This document shows, one piece after another, positions 55,972 through 64,000 of a DNA stretch of 64,000 nt. Positions within the stretch are counted from its first letter, which is position 1. Each line of letters opens with the position of its first letter. The translations under genes and the position numbers were made by a program. Origin of the DNA: CAWKPF01 sp963851415 (GTDB taxonomy: Bacteria; Acidobacteriota; Thermoanaerobaculia; Multivoradales; Multivoraceae); NCBI GenBank assembly GCA_963851415.1, contig CAWKPF010000002.1:2604001-2668000 (forward strand), in the 5' to 3' direction. The notes beneath the pieces are model-generated. The model searched no databases and had not been told where the DNA came from. It was given only the letters and a program-made list of their open reading frames with translations.

Positions 55972-58509
55972 ATGAAGATCCTCAAGTTCGGCGGAAGCTC
56001 TCTCGCCGAGCCCGAGCGCATCCGGGCCGTGGCAGAGATCGTGGCCTCGGAGGCCGCGCTCGAGCCCGTCGCCGTGGTCGTCTCGGCGCTCGGAGGCGTG
56101 ACCGACCTGTTGCTGGAAGCGGCCCGGGTCGGGGCTCGCGAGGATTCGGCCAGCGAGATGATCGACCAGGTCGAAGAGCGACACCTTGCCGTCATTGACG
56201 AGCTGCTCGACCCCGACGAGCAGCGGGTGGCTCGACGGCGCGTCGGCGAAGCCATCGCCGAGCTGCGAGATCTGGTGCGTGGCGTCGCACTGGTGGGCGA
56301 GTGCACGCCCCGGACTCTCGACCGGATTGCCAGCTACGGCGAGAGACTCTCCGCCCTTCTGGTAGCGGCGGCGTTGCGCCGCATCGGCTGTAATGCCGAG
56401 GACTGCGACGCCCGAGAGTTGATCCGAACCGACGAGGGCTACGGAGCGGCACTGGTCGAGCCCGACGAAACCTACCGGCGTATTCAAGAGCACTTCGAGT
56501 CGGCCGATCGCCTGCAGGTCGTCACCGGCTTCATTGCCTCGAGCTCGAGCGGCGAAACCACCACTCTCGGACGCAGTGGCTCCGATCTGACCGCAGCCTT
56601 GCTGGGCGCGGGGCTGGGCGCCGGTGTGATCGAGATCTGGACCGATGTCGACGGCGTGATGAGCTGCGATCCCCGGCGAGTGCCCGAGGCGTTCTCGCTC
56701 CCGCGGCTGAGTTATGAAGAGCTGATGGAGCTGTCGCACTTCGGGGCCAAGGTGGTCTTTCCCCCCACGGTCGTGCCGGCTCGGAGGCGCGGTATCCCAC
56801 TTCTGATCAAGAACACGTTCAATCCCGAGTTCCCGGGTACGAGAGTCGACCAGGGCCCGCAGGGGATCCCGTCGGACACCGAGCGCATGCATCCGATCAC
56901 GGGTATCGCCTCGGTGAACCATGTCGCCCTGCTACGCCTCGAAGGCGAGGGAATGATGGGGGTCCCCGGCATCGCGCGACGTTTGTTCGATGCACTCGCC
57001 GAGGCCGAGGTGCACATCATCCTGATCTCGCAGGCCTCCAGCGAACACTCGATTTGTTTTGCCATCGACCCGAAGGCGACGGCCCGCGCTCGCACCGCCG
57101 TCGAGCGCGAGTTCTCTCTCGAGCTCGCGACCGGCCTGCTGGAGCCGCTGGTGGTCGAGGACGAGCAGTGTGTCGTGGCGATCGTGGGTGAAGGAATGCG
57201 CGAGCGCCCAGGCATCGCCGCGCGCCTCTTCCGCGTGCTCGGCCGCAGAGGCATCAGCGTTCGGGCGATTGCCCAGGGCTCCTCGGAGCTCAATATCTCG
57301 ATCGTGCTCGCTCGCGGCCATGAGACCCGTGCCCTGCGGGCGATCCACGAGTCCTTCTTTCGCGGCGAGGACGACACCCTCAAGCTCGTCCTGATCGGAG
57401 TCGGCGGCGTCGGCGAAGAGCTGCTTCGCCAGCTCCGTCACCGCAAGGAGCACAGCGGGCACGACCGATCCGAGCTTCGCCTGTGCGGCGTGGCGTCTTC
57501 ACGGCTCATGGCTCTGGATCGCAACGGGCTCGATCCCGACACCCCCGACGCTCGCGGCTGGTTGGAGGGCCGAGGGGAAGTGATGAGCCTCGAGCTGGTG
57601 GCCGGGTTCCTCGAGCAGCTCTCCGGTCCGCGAGCCCTGGTCGACTGCACGGCCAGCCCAGAGGTCCAGGCGCTGTATCCACGACTGCTGCGCCAGGGGA
57701 TCGGCGTCGTCGCAGCCAACAAGTTGGCCTTCGCCGGCCCGGTGGCCGCCGACCCGCGCCGCGCACTGCGCCCCGACGGACGCGGTCTGTACTACGAAGC
57801 GACGGTCGGGGCCGGAATACCCGTGGTCTCGACAGTCTCGGCGTGGACTCGATGTGGCGATTCCGTGCGACGGATCGAGGGCATGTTCTCGGGGACCCTC
57901 GGGTATCTCACCACGGAGCTCTCGCTCGGACGAGACTTCGACGAAGTGGTTCGGGAGGCACACCGGTTGGGCTACACCGAGCCCGACCCTCGGCAGGACC
58001 TGAGCGGCATGGACGTGGCTCGCAAGTTGATCATCCTCGCTCGCGAGGCTGGTGCCGAGATCGAGCTCACAGAAGTCGACGTCGAGGGCCTGCTCGGCGA
58101 CGGCTACGCAAGTCTCGACCTCGAGGCCTTCTGGGGGCTTCTCGGAAGCGAGAACGAGCGCTACGCAGAGCTGACGCGGAGTGCACAGGCGCAAGGAAAG
58201 CGACTCGTCTACCTTGCACAACTGGATCTCGGCGACCCGGACGCTTCCGGAAGGCGCCCCGCGAGGGCTTCGGTCCGGCTCGTGGCTCTCGGGCTCGGCC
58301 ACCCGGCCGCCGAAGCCAAGGGCACCGCCAACGTCTTCTTACTCACCAGCGATCACTACGACGAGGAACCCCTGGTGCTGCGGGGGCCGGGGGCTGGCAC
58401 TCGGGTCACGGCGGCTGGCATGCTGGCTGATATCCTCAAAGCCCACGCCGAGCTGGTTCGCGATCCCCTGGTCGAGATCCCTCCGGTGCCGCGACTGCCC
58501 GATCCCTAG
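55972..58509 (+). CDS. thrA: bifunctional aspartokinase / homoserine dehydrogenase
   Basis: 845 residues. The N-terminal ~300 residues are the aspartokinase (KILKFGGSSLAEPERIRAVAEIV, GRSGSDLTAALLGAGL, WTDVDGVMSCDPR). Two ACT domains follow (about 315-465, where feedback regulators bind). From about residue 470 the dehydrogenase starts with LVLIGVGGVGEELLRQL and includes ANKLAFAGP and FSGTLGYLTTELS. It makes aspartyl-phosphate and homoserine for Thr, Met and Lys synthesis. AAGGAG precedes the ATG. It leads asd-thrB-thrC, so the operon covers the full aspartate-to-threonine route. Threonine feedback is probable but unproven. Confidence 0.96.
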   Translation: MKILKFGGSSLAEPERIRAVAEIVASEAALEPVAVVVSALGGVTDLLLEAARVGAREDSASEMIDQVEERHLAVIDELLDPDEQRVARRRVGEAIAELRDLVRGVALVGECTPRTLDRIASYGERLSALLVAAALRRIGCNAEDCDARELIRTDEGYGAALVEPDETYRRIQEHFESADRLQVVTGFIASSSSGETTTLGRSGSDLTAALLGAGLGAGVIEIWTDVDGVMSCDPRRVPEAFSLPRLSYEELMELSHFGAKVVFPPTVVPARRRGIPLLIKNTFNPEFPGTRVDQGPQGIPSDTERMHPITGIASVNHVALLRLEGEGMMGVPGIARRLFDALAEAEVHIILISQASSEHSICFAIDPKATARARTAVEREFSLELATGLLEPLVVEDEQCVVAIVGEGMRERPGIAARLFRVLGRRGISVRAIAQGSSELNISIVLARGHETRALRAIHESFFRGEDDTLKLVLIGVGGVGEELLRQLRHRKEHSGHDRSELRLCGVASSRLMALDRNGLDPDTPDARGWLEGRGEVMSLELVAGFLEQLSGPRALVDCTASPEVQALYPRLLRQGIGVVAANKLAFAGPVAADPRRALRPDGRGLYYEATVGAGIPVVSTVSAWTRCGDSVRRIEGMFSGTLGYLTTELSLGRDFDEVVREAHRLGYTEPDPRQDLSGMDVARKLIILAREAGAEIELTEVDVEGLLGDGYASLDLEAFWGLLGSENERYAELTRSAQAQGKRLVYLAQLDLGDPDASGRRPARASVRLVALGLGHPAAEAKGTANVFLLTSDHYDEEPLVLRGPGAGTRVTAAGMLADILKAHAELVRDPLVEIPPVPRLPDP

Positions 58510-58554
58510 TTCGCTTCAGTTTCTGCAACCCAACTGAATTCGGAGCCCTTCCGC

Positions 58555-59679
58555 ATGGTCTCGCACTCCGCCGATCGACTCGGAGTCGCGGGCCGCATCC
58601 CGGTCACCGTCCTCGGGGCGACCGGAACCGTCGGCCAGCGCTTCCTCTCTCTTCTCGACGCCCACCCCTGGTTCGAGGTGGCCCTGGTCGCGGCTTCCGA
58701 GCGCAGCGCCGGGCGCCCATATGCCGAGACGACGACATGGATCCAGGATCGCCCGATCCCGACTGCGGTGCATGGTCTCGAGGTCGTGTCCGCGAGCGAG
58801 CTCGCCCGCGAGGGGCACTCTCGACTCGAGGACTGCCCCCTCGTCTTCTCTGCCCTGGACGCCTCGGTGGCGGGTGAGCTCGAGGCCGGCTTTCGAGATC
58901 GCGGTCACGTGGTGGTGTCCAATGCCAGCTCCCACCGAATGGCGTCCGACGTTCCGCTGCTGGTCCCGGAGGTCAACGCGGACCACCTCGATCTTGCCTT
59001 CGGCGGCAGTGCCCGGGGGGCAATCCTGACCAACCCCAACTGCTCGACGATCGGCCTGGTCCTCGCCTTGAAACCGCTTTGGGATGCCTTCGGCATCGAG
59101 GCGGTCTCCGTGGTCACGATGCAGGCGATTTCCGGTGCCGGGCTTCCCGGAATCTCTTCCTATGTCATCTCCGACAACGTCGTTCCCCACATCGGAGGAG
59201 AAGAGGAGAAGCTCGAGCGCGAGCCTCACAAGATTCTCGGCCGACTGACCGCGCAAGGGATCGAGCCGGCGCAGCTCACGGTCAGTGCGCAGTGCAATCG
59301 TGTTCCGGTGGTGGACGGACATACCCTCTCCGTGTCGGTGAAGCTGCGCCGCAACCCCCGAGAGGCGGGCGCTCTCATAGCGGCGTGGCAGGACTTCCGG
59401 GGCCTCCCACAGCAGCTCGGGCTACCCACGGCACCCCTCCGACCCGTTCACTATCTCGAGGACGCGGCCGCACCCCAGCCGCGGCTCCATCGTCTGATCG
59501 AGAGCGGAATGGCCGCGAGCGTCGGCCAGCTCAAACCATGCGGGGTGCTCGACTGGCGCTTCGTCACCCTCTCGCACAACACGGTGCGCGGCGCAGCTGG
59601 TGGGGCCCTGCTCGTCGCCGAGCTGGCCGCCGCGCGAGGGCTCGTTCCCGGTGTGCCCGGCCTGGAGTCTCATCGGTGA
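58555..59679 (+). CDS. asd: aspartate-semialdehyde dehydrogenase (archaeal/fungal type)
   Basis: 374 residues. It reduces aspartyl phosphate to the semialdehyde with NADPH. Rossmann start VTVLGATGTVGQRFLSLL; the active-site Cys163 in TNPNCSTIGLVLALKPL; the catalytic His256 in VPVVDGHTLSVSVKL; and the MQAISGAGLPGISSYVISDNVVPHIGGEEEKLE segment. The last is characteristic of the archaeal/fungal group rather than the Escherichia coli type. It lies between thrA (45 bases) and thrB (4-base overlap). Confidence 0.94.
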   Translation: MVSHSADRLGVAGRIPVTVLGATGTVGQRFLSLLDAHPWFEVALVAASERSAGRPYAETTTWIQDRPIPTAVHGLEVVSASELAREGHSRLEDCPLVFSALDASVAGELEAGFRDRGHVVVSNASSHRMASDVPLLVPEVNADHLDLAFGGSARGAILTNPNCSTIGLVLALKPLWDAFGIEAVSVVTMQAISGAGLPGISSYVISDNVVPHIGGEEEKLEREPHKILGRLTAQGIEPAQLTVSAQCNRVPVVDGHTLSVSVKLRRNPREAGALIAAWQDFRGLPQQLGLPTAPLRPVHYLEDAAAPQPRLHRLIESGMAASVGQLKPCGVLDWRFVTLSHNTVRGAAGGALLVAELAAARGLVPGVPGLESHR

Positions 59680-60695
59680 GCGCGACGGCGAGCCAGCGGA
59701 CCCCTCCTGACACAGCAAGTGCCTTCGCGCCGGCATCGGTGTCGAACGTGGCCTGCGGGTTCGATGTCTTCGGCTTCGCCGTCGAGCACCTCGGAGATGA
59801 AGTCGCCGCCCGCCGGACCGAGGAGCCCGGCGTCGTGTTCTCCGAGATTTCCGGCGACGACGGACGTCTTCCGAGAGAGGCAAGCCGCAATACCGCTGGA
59901 GTTGCGGCTCAGGCGACTCTGGATCGCCTCGCCCACCACCTCGACACCGCTCCGTCGGGGGTCGAGCTCTCGCTGCGCAAGCGGATGCCACTGTCGAGCG
60001 GACTCGGCTCCAGCGCCGCCAGCGCCGTTGCGGCTGCGGTAGCTGTCGACGCACTCTTCGGCAAAGTACTGACTTGCGCCGAGCTGCTGCACTGCGCACT
60101 GGCCGGGGAGCGCCTGGCGAGCGGCTCAGAGCACGGAGACAATCTCGCTCCCTCACTCTTCGGCGGCTTCGTCCTGGTAAGAGCGCTACGCCCGGTGCCA
60201 GACGTCGTCAGACTGCCGGTCCCCGAAGGGCTCTATTGCGCCCTGGTGCGTCCGGAGATCGAGGTCGAGACCCACGCGGCCCGCGACCTGCTCGGGCATC
60301 AGGTGGAGCTCTCCCGAGCGGTGCGGCAGTGGGCGAACACAGGCGCCCTGGTTTCCGCGCTCTACAGTAACGACTGGGCACTGCTCGGGCGCTCGCTCGA
60401 GGATTCGATCGCCGAGCCGATCCGGGGCGGCCTGGTGCCGGGGTTTCGAGAGATCAAGGATGCCGCGCTCGAGTCCGGTGCGCTCGGATCGAGCCTTTCG
60501 GGAAGTGGCCCGACGATCTTCGCCCTGTGTCGGGGTCGCGACAGTGCCGAGCAGGTTCGAGCCGCGATGGCGGAGGCGGCTCACGGAACGAGCGGACTGC
60601 CCTGTGATTCCTGGATCAGCGTGGTCGGTGCCCGGGGTGCCCACGAGCTGAGCCCCGAAGCTGTCGCCGGGCAGGGCACCCCGATGACGCAATGA
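59676..60695 (+). CDS. thrB: homoserine kinase
   Basis: 339 residues from the GTG at 59676. GHMP kinase family: the ATP loop LRKRMPLSSGLGSSAASAVAAAVAVD and the C-terminal GALGSSLSGSGPTIFAL are diagnostic. The N-terminal VSNVACGFDVFGFAVE is typical of ThrB. The frame extends far upstream inside asd, but the GTG overlaps the asd TGA (GTGA) and gives normal length. It phosphorylates homoserine, supplying ThrC. Confidence 0.95.
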   Translation: MSATASQRTPPDTASAFAPASVSNVACGFDVFGFAVEHLGDEVAARRTEEPGVVFSEISGDDGRLPREASRNTAGVAAQATLDRLAHHLDTAPSGVELSLRKRMPLSSGLGSSAASAVAAAVAVDALFGKVLTCAELLHCALAGERLASGSEHGDNLAPSLFGGFVLVRALRPVPDVVRLPVPEGLYCALVRPEIEVETHAARDLLGHQVELSRAVRQWANTGALVSALYSNDWALLGRSLEDSIAEPIRGGLVPGFREIKDAALESGALGSSLSGSGPTIFALCRGRDSAEQVRAAMAEAAHGTSGLPCDSWISVVGARGAHELSPEAVAGQGTPMTQ

Positions 60696-62023
60696 GGTTG
60701 CTCAGCACCAGCGGCGAGGCCGAAGCGACCGACTTCGCCCACGCCGTGTTCGCCGGGCCCGCCCCCGACGGTGGATTGTGGGTGCCCGAGCGAATCGAAC
60801 CGCTCTCTCGAGACACCCTCGATCGGCTCACGCGACTCGATCGCATCGGAGTCGCGCAGGTCGTGCTGCGCCACCTCATCGGTGACGAGATCGAGCCCGC
60901 CGCATTGGACCGTCTGGTCGCCGATGCTCTGGACTTTCCGATTCCGTTGAGCAGGCTCGGGCCCGACTCCGATCTGCTCGAGCTGTTCCATGGACCCACA
61001 CTCGCGTTCAAGGACGTCGGCGCGCGCTTCCTGGCGCGGATCCTGAGCCACCTTCTCACTCGGGACGCGCCGCCGGATTCGACCGGCGACCCTCTGACGG
61101 TCCTGGTCGCCACCAGTGGCGACACGGGAAGCGCGGTTGCCCACGCCTTCTTCGGCGTGCGGGGCGTTCGGGTCGTGGTGCTCTTTCCTTCCGGACAGAT
61201 CAGCGAAGGCCAGCGCCGCCTGTTCACGACCCTCGGGGGCAACGTGATCTCGGCCGAGGTGGCGGGGACCTTCGACGATTGCCAACGAATGGTCAAAGCG
61301 AGCTTTGCCGATAGGGATCTGGCTGCTCGTCACCACCTCGCGTCGGCGAACTCGATCAACATCGGCCGACTGTTGCCGCAGGTGACCTACTACTTCCACG
61401 CCTGGGCCAGGCTCTGTCAGAGCGGACGGGCCAGGCGACCGCTACTGATCTCGACGCCGTCTGGGAATTTCGGCAATCTGACCGCCGGCCTCCTCGCCAA
61501 GCGGCTCGGACTGCCGGTCGAGCGCTTCGTTGCCGCCACGAACGTCAACGACGTGGTGCCGCGCTATCTCCAGGACGGAGAGGTCGACCCGCGCGTCTCT
61601 CTCCGCACGCTGTCGAACGCGATGGACGTCGGGAACCCCAGCAATCTGGCTCGAATTCGATATCTCTATGACGACCGGGTCGACCGGCTGCGCGACGATC
61701 TGGTCGGCTTCGGATTCACCGACGAGCAAACGACCGAAGAGATGCGGCGTTGCGATCGAGAGCTCGGCTGGATCCTCGATCCCCACACTGCGGTCGGCCA
61801 CCTCGGGCTTCGCCGCGCCCTCGGGGAGCATCCCGGCCACCAGGGCATCGTTCTGGGCACCGCTCATCCGGCCAAGTTCGTCGAGACCGTCGAGTTGGCC
61901 CTGGGTCGGACGATCGACCGCCCCGCCCCGCTGTCGCGCTGTTTCGAGCTCACGGAGCACGTCGTCCGGATCGCCGACGATCCCAGCGCACTGGCCTCGC
62001 TGCTCGACGAGGCCAGCAAATAA
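60692..62023 (+). CDS. thrC: threonine synthase
   Basis: 443 residues. PLP enzyme converting O-phosphohomoserine to threonine. Lys107 in FHGPTLAFKDVGARFLARIL is the PLP lysine. VATSGDTGSAVAHAFFG, LFPSGQISEGQRRLF, GNVISAEVAGTFDDCQRMVKASFADRDL, SANSINIGRLLPQVTYYFHA and VATNVNDVVPRYLQDG-like segments are family marks. The ATG overlaps the thrB stop (ATGA). It is the last gene of the thr operon. Confidence 0.96.
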   Translation: MRLLSTSGEAEATDFAHAVFAGPAPDGGLWVPERIEPLSRDTLDRLTRLDRIGVAQVVLRHLIGDEIEPAALDRLVADALDFPIPLSRLGPDSDLLELFHGPTLAFKDVGARFLARILSHLLTRDAPPDSTGDPLTVLVATSGDTGSAVAHAFFGVRGVRVVVLFPSGQISEGQRRLFTTLGGNVISAEVAGTFDDCQRMVKASFADRDLAARHHLASANSINIGRLLPQVTYYFHAWARLCQSGRARRPLLISTPSGNFGNLTAGLLAKRLGLPVERFVAATNVNDVVPRYLQDGEVDPRVSLRTLSNAMDVGNPSNLARIRYLYDDRVDRLRDDLVGFGFTDEQTTEEMRRCDRELGWILDPHTAVGHLGLRRALGEHPGHQGIVLGTAHPAKFVETVELALGRTIDRPAPLSRCFELTEHVVRIADDPSALASLLDEASK

Positions 62024-62049
62024 GCAAACGCCATGCTTTCGGGTTTGCT
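62023..62049. promoter_or_regulatory. inverted repeat between thrC and lysR
   Basis: AGCAAAC (62023-62029) and GTTTGCT (62043-62049) form a perfect 7-base inverted repeat with a 13-base spacer, starting at the thrC stop codon. No run of T follows, so it is a weak terminator. It could be a site for the neighbouring LysR-type protein, which often binds such dyads near its own promoter. Confidence 0.4.
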
Positions 62050-62082
62050 ATAAGTTCCTCTAATGGTAGCATCGCTCCCCCG

Positions 62083-63003
62083 ATGCACCCCCTGCGCCTC
62101 TTCTGCGAGGTCGCCGAGCTCCGGAGCTTCTCGCGAGCGGCGGCCAAGCACTCGATCACCCAGCCCGCCGTCTCGCAGCGCGTTCGCCAACTGGAACAGA
62201 GTCTGGGGACCCAGCTGCTCGACCGCTCGGTGCGCCCGTTCGCCCTGACCCCCGCGGGTGAGCTGCTGGCTCGCGAGGGACGCGACTTGATCAAGCGCTA
62301 CGACGATCTGCTCTCCAGAGTCGCCGACCTCGAGCCGTCCCCGAGCGGTGAGGTTCGCGTCGATGCGATCTACTCGGCCGGAATCGGAGACCTGCTCGCG
62401 ATTCGGGATCGCTTCGCCGACCTCGTTCCCGAAATCAGCGTACGGCTCGACTTCAAGCGACCCGAGGAGGTCGCAGACGCGGTCCGCCGTGGTGAGTGCG
62501 ATTTCGGGATCCTCTCCTTCCCTCGGACCTGGGGAGACGTGCGCGTGCAACCCTTGCGGGAGGAGCGGATGGTCGTCGCGTGTCACCCGAAACACCCGTT
62601 GGTCACTGCGGGAACGGTCCGGGCGAGCCAATTGCGAGATGTCCAGCTGGTCGGTTTCGAGGACGATCTCCCGGTCGGGCGCTCGATCCGACGCTACCTG
62701 CGGGCGAACGGCGTGGAGCCGGTCTTCTGCCAGGTGGTGGACAACATCGACACGATGAAGAGCCTGCTCCGGGTCGGTGCCAACGTCGCGATCCTCCCCC
62801 TGCCCACCGTTGCGGCAGAGGTGGGGTCCGAGGCGTTGGCCGCGCTGCCTCTGGAGCCACCGCTGAGCCGGCCGCTGGGGATCATCCGATCACCCTCGCA
62901 CAACCTCTCCGCCGCTGCTGGAGCGTTTCGCGACTATCTCCTGGCCCAGAGTGACCTCCGCCACGAGGTCAGCCCCACCTCAGCCACAGGAGTCCGTCGA
63001 TGA
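62083..63003 (+). CDS. LysR-family transcription regulator
   Basis: 306 residues from the ATG at 62083. The N-terminal winged HTH is MHPLRLFCEVAELRSFSRAAAKHSITQPAVSQRVRQLEQSLGTQLLDRSVRPFALTPAGE. The effector domain has two alpha/beta lobes (VDAIYSAGIGDLLAIRDRFADLVP, then VVDNIDTMKSLLRVGANVAILP). The open frame upstream lies inside thrC. Its stop overlaps the gltB ATG (ATGA), so the two are translated together. It may sense a nitrogen or glutamate-linked metabolite and control gltB. The effector is not deducible. Confidence 0.93.
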   Translation: MHPLRLFCEVAELRSFSRAAAKHSITQPAVSQRVRQLEQSLGTQLLDRSVRPFALTPAGELLAREGRDLIKRYDDLLSRVADLEPSPSGEVRVDAIYSAGIGDLLAIRDRFADLVPEISVRLDFKRPEEVADAVRRGECDFGILSFPRTWGDVRVQPLREERMVVACHPKHPLVTAGTVRASQLRDVQLVGFEDDLPVGRSIRRYLRANGVEPVFCQVVDNIDTMKSLLRVGANVAILPLPTVAAEVGSEALAALPLEPPLSRPLGIIRSPSHNLSAAAGAFRDYLLAQSDLRHEVSPTSATGVRR

Positions 63004-64000
63004 ACCGACAGCTACCCGAGCCCGGTGGTCTCTACCGGCGCGAAGACGAACGCGATGCGTGTGGAGTCGGATTCGTCGCCACGATCTCGGGCCAACCGAC
63101 CCATGCCATCCTGAGTCAGGCGTTGGGGGCCCTCGGCAACCTGGCACACCGAGGCGCCGTAGCGGCGGATGGTCTCTCGGGAGACGGCGCCGGAATCTTG
63201 ACCCAGATTCCCCATGGCTTCTTTCGCCGCTCTCTTTCGAACCGCGACATCGAGCTGGAGAGCATCGAGGATCTGGCGGTCGGGGTCTTCTTCCTCCCGC
63301 AGGACGAGAAGGGCTTTCAGCAATCCCTGGAGCTGGTGGAGAGCACCGTGCTCGAGGGCGGCCTGCGTATGCTGTGTTGGCGCAGCGTGCCGGTCGACGA
63401 GGACACGCTCGGAGAGCGTGCTCGCCGAGCGGTTCCCGAGATCAGACACTTGCTGGTCGCTCGGGCTCCGGGAGACGACGATGAGACCTTCGAGCGGCGC
63501 CTGTATCTGGTGCGTCGGCGGATCGAGCGGCGCGCCTGGGCGCAGAAGCTCGACCTCTACGTTCCCTCCTTCTCCCATCGCACCCTGGTCTACAAGGGAC
63601 TGATGGTCGGGCACCAGCTCGATCGCTTCTATCCCGACCTCGCAGATCCCAACTACCTCACCGCGATCGCCCTCTTTCACCAGCGTTACAGCACGAACAC
63701 GTTTCCTGTCTGGCCGCTGGCGCAACCGTTCCGAACCCTGGGGCACAACGGTGAGATCAATACGCTGCTGGGCAACACGAACTGGATGCGAGCCCGGGAG
63801 CGAGAGTTGGAGAGTGAGGTCTGGGGCGAACAGGTCGAGGCGCTGCGTCCAGTGATTCAGGAGGGCGGCTCCGACTCGGCGGCGCTCGACAACGTCTTCG
63901 AGCTGCTGGTGGTCTCGGGGAGAGACCCCCTCCACGCAATGATGATGCTGCTTCCGGACGCCTACGAGAGCCGCAACGATCTCGACCCCGACCTGACTGC
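63000..64000 (+). CDS. gltB: glutamate synthase large subunit, N-terminal part (partial)
   Basis: The gene runs off the window; about 333 residues are visible. The start is MNRQLPEPGGLYRREDERDACGVGFVA: the DACGVGF motif holds the nucleophile Cys21, exposed when a propeptide of 20 residues is removed. Next are HRGAVAADGLSGDGAGILTQIPHGFF and a class II glutamine amidotransferase core with FHQRYSTNTFPVWPLAQPFRTLGHNGEINTLLGN. It should take ammonia from glutamine to make glutamate from 2-oxoglutarate. Coupled with the upstream lysR. Confidence 0.95.
   Translation, partial: MNRQLPEPGGLYRREDERDACGVGFVATISGQPTHAILSQALGALGNLAHRGAVAADGLSGDGAGILTQIPHGFFRRSLSNRDIELESIEDLAVGVFFLPQDEKGFQQSLELVESTVLEGGLRMLCWRSVPVDEDTLGERARRAVPEIRHLLVARAPGDDDETFERRLYLVRRRIERRAWAQKLDLYVPSFSHRTLVYKGLMVGHQLDRFYPDLADPNYLTAIALFHQRYSTNTFPVWPLAQPFRTLGHNGEINTLLGNTNWMRARERELESEVWGEQVEALRPVIQEGGSDSAALDNVFELLVVSGRDPLHAMMMLLPDAYESRNDLDPDLT

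Overview
The window is a GC-rich chromosomal stretch of ordinary bacterial core genes: no insertion sequence, phage gene, CRISPR array or rRNA is visible, and no gene-free stretch exceeds 300 bases. The gene set is that of a diderm, rod-shaped bacterium: Wzm/Wzt polysaccharide exporter, MreBCD/PBP2/RodA, PpiD, lipoproteins. A shortened, Acidobacteria-style Hfq-like protein, a GAF protein with a conserved helical C-terminus and a DUF3467 protein suggest Acidobacteriota. This is an inference from protein style and was not tested by a search.

Layout. 1-3940 (+): end of an exopolysaccharide locus with two glycosyltransferases and a polyprenyl-phosphate sugar transferase that starts lipid-linked glycan synthesis. 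3949-29046 (-): purD-ricT-hfq-like-pdxA; a complete SUF iron-sulfur operon (Rrf2 regulator, sufB, sufC, sufD, sufS, sufU, sufT) with a well-formed promoter and an overlapping palindromic operator; an AI-2E-type exporter and an MFS transporter; acetyl-CoA synthetase and ATP-type PEP carboxykinase; tRNA-Asn; a macromolecular-synthesis operon rpsU-mutS2-dnaG-rpoD; and a lipoprotein. 29308-35938 (+): GAF/proline-rich protein, a CAT-anticodon tRNA, a coiled-coil zinc-ribbon protein, YggS, a DivIVA-domain protein, a long-chain acyl-CoA synthetase and a secreted FKBP.

35980-40506 (-): wzm-wzt-DUF3467-M3 peptidase. 40682-40978 (+): a small zinc-ribbon/coiled-coil protein. 41026-51943 (-): FecR/FN3 envelope protein, then mreB-mreC-mreD-mrdA-rodA-rng and an unusual fusion of a sugar-kinase-like domain to a glycosidase-like domain. 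52153-64000 (+): ppiD-ruvA-ruvB, then the threonine operon thrA(AK-HSDH)-asd-thrB-thrC with coupled stop/start codons, then lysR coupled to gltB, which runs off the window.

The genes fall into functional blocks: envelope glycan synthesis and export with rod-shape control; Fe-S cluster assembly under an Fe-S-sensing repressor; RNA handling (Hfq-like, RicT, RNase G); replication and transcription initiation (DnaG, RpoD); and aspartate-family/glutamate amino-acid synthesis. The most promising items for novelty are the kinase-glycosidase fusion (41026-43254), the hfq-like/ricT pairing (4999-6126) and the suf operator (14848-14868). I saw no clear-cut undescribed defence or mobile system.
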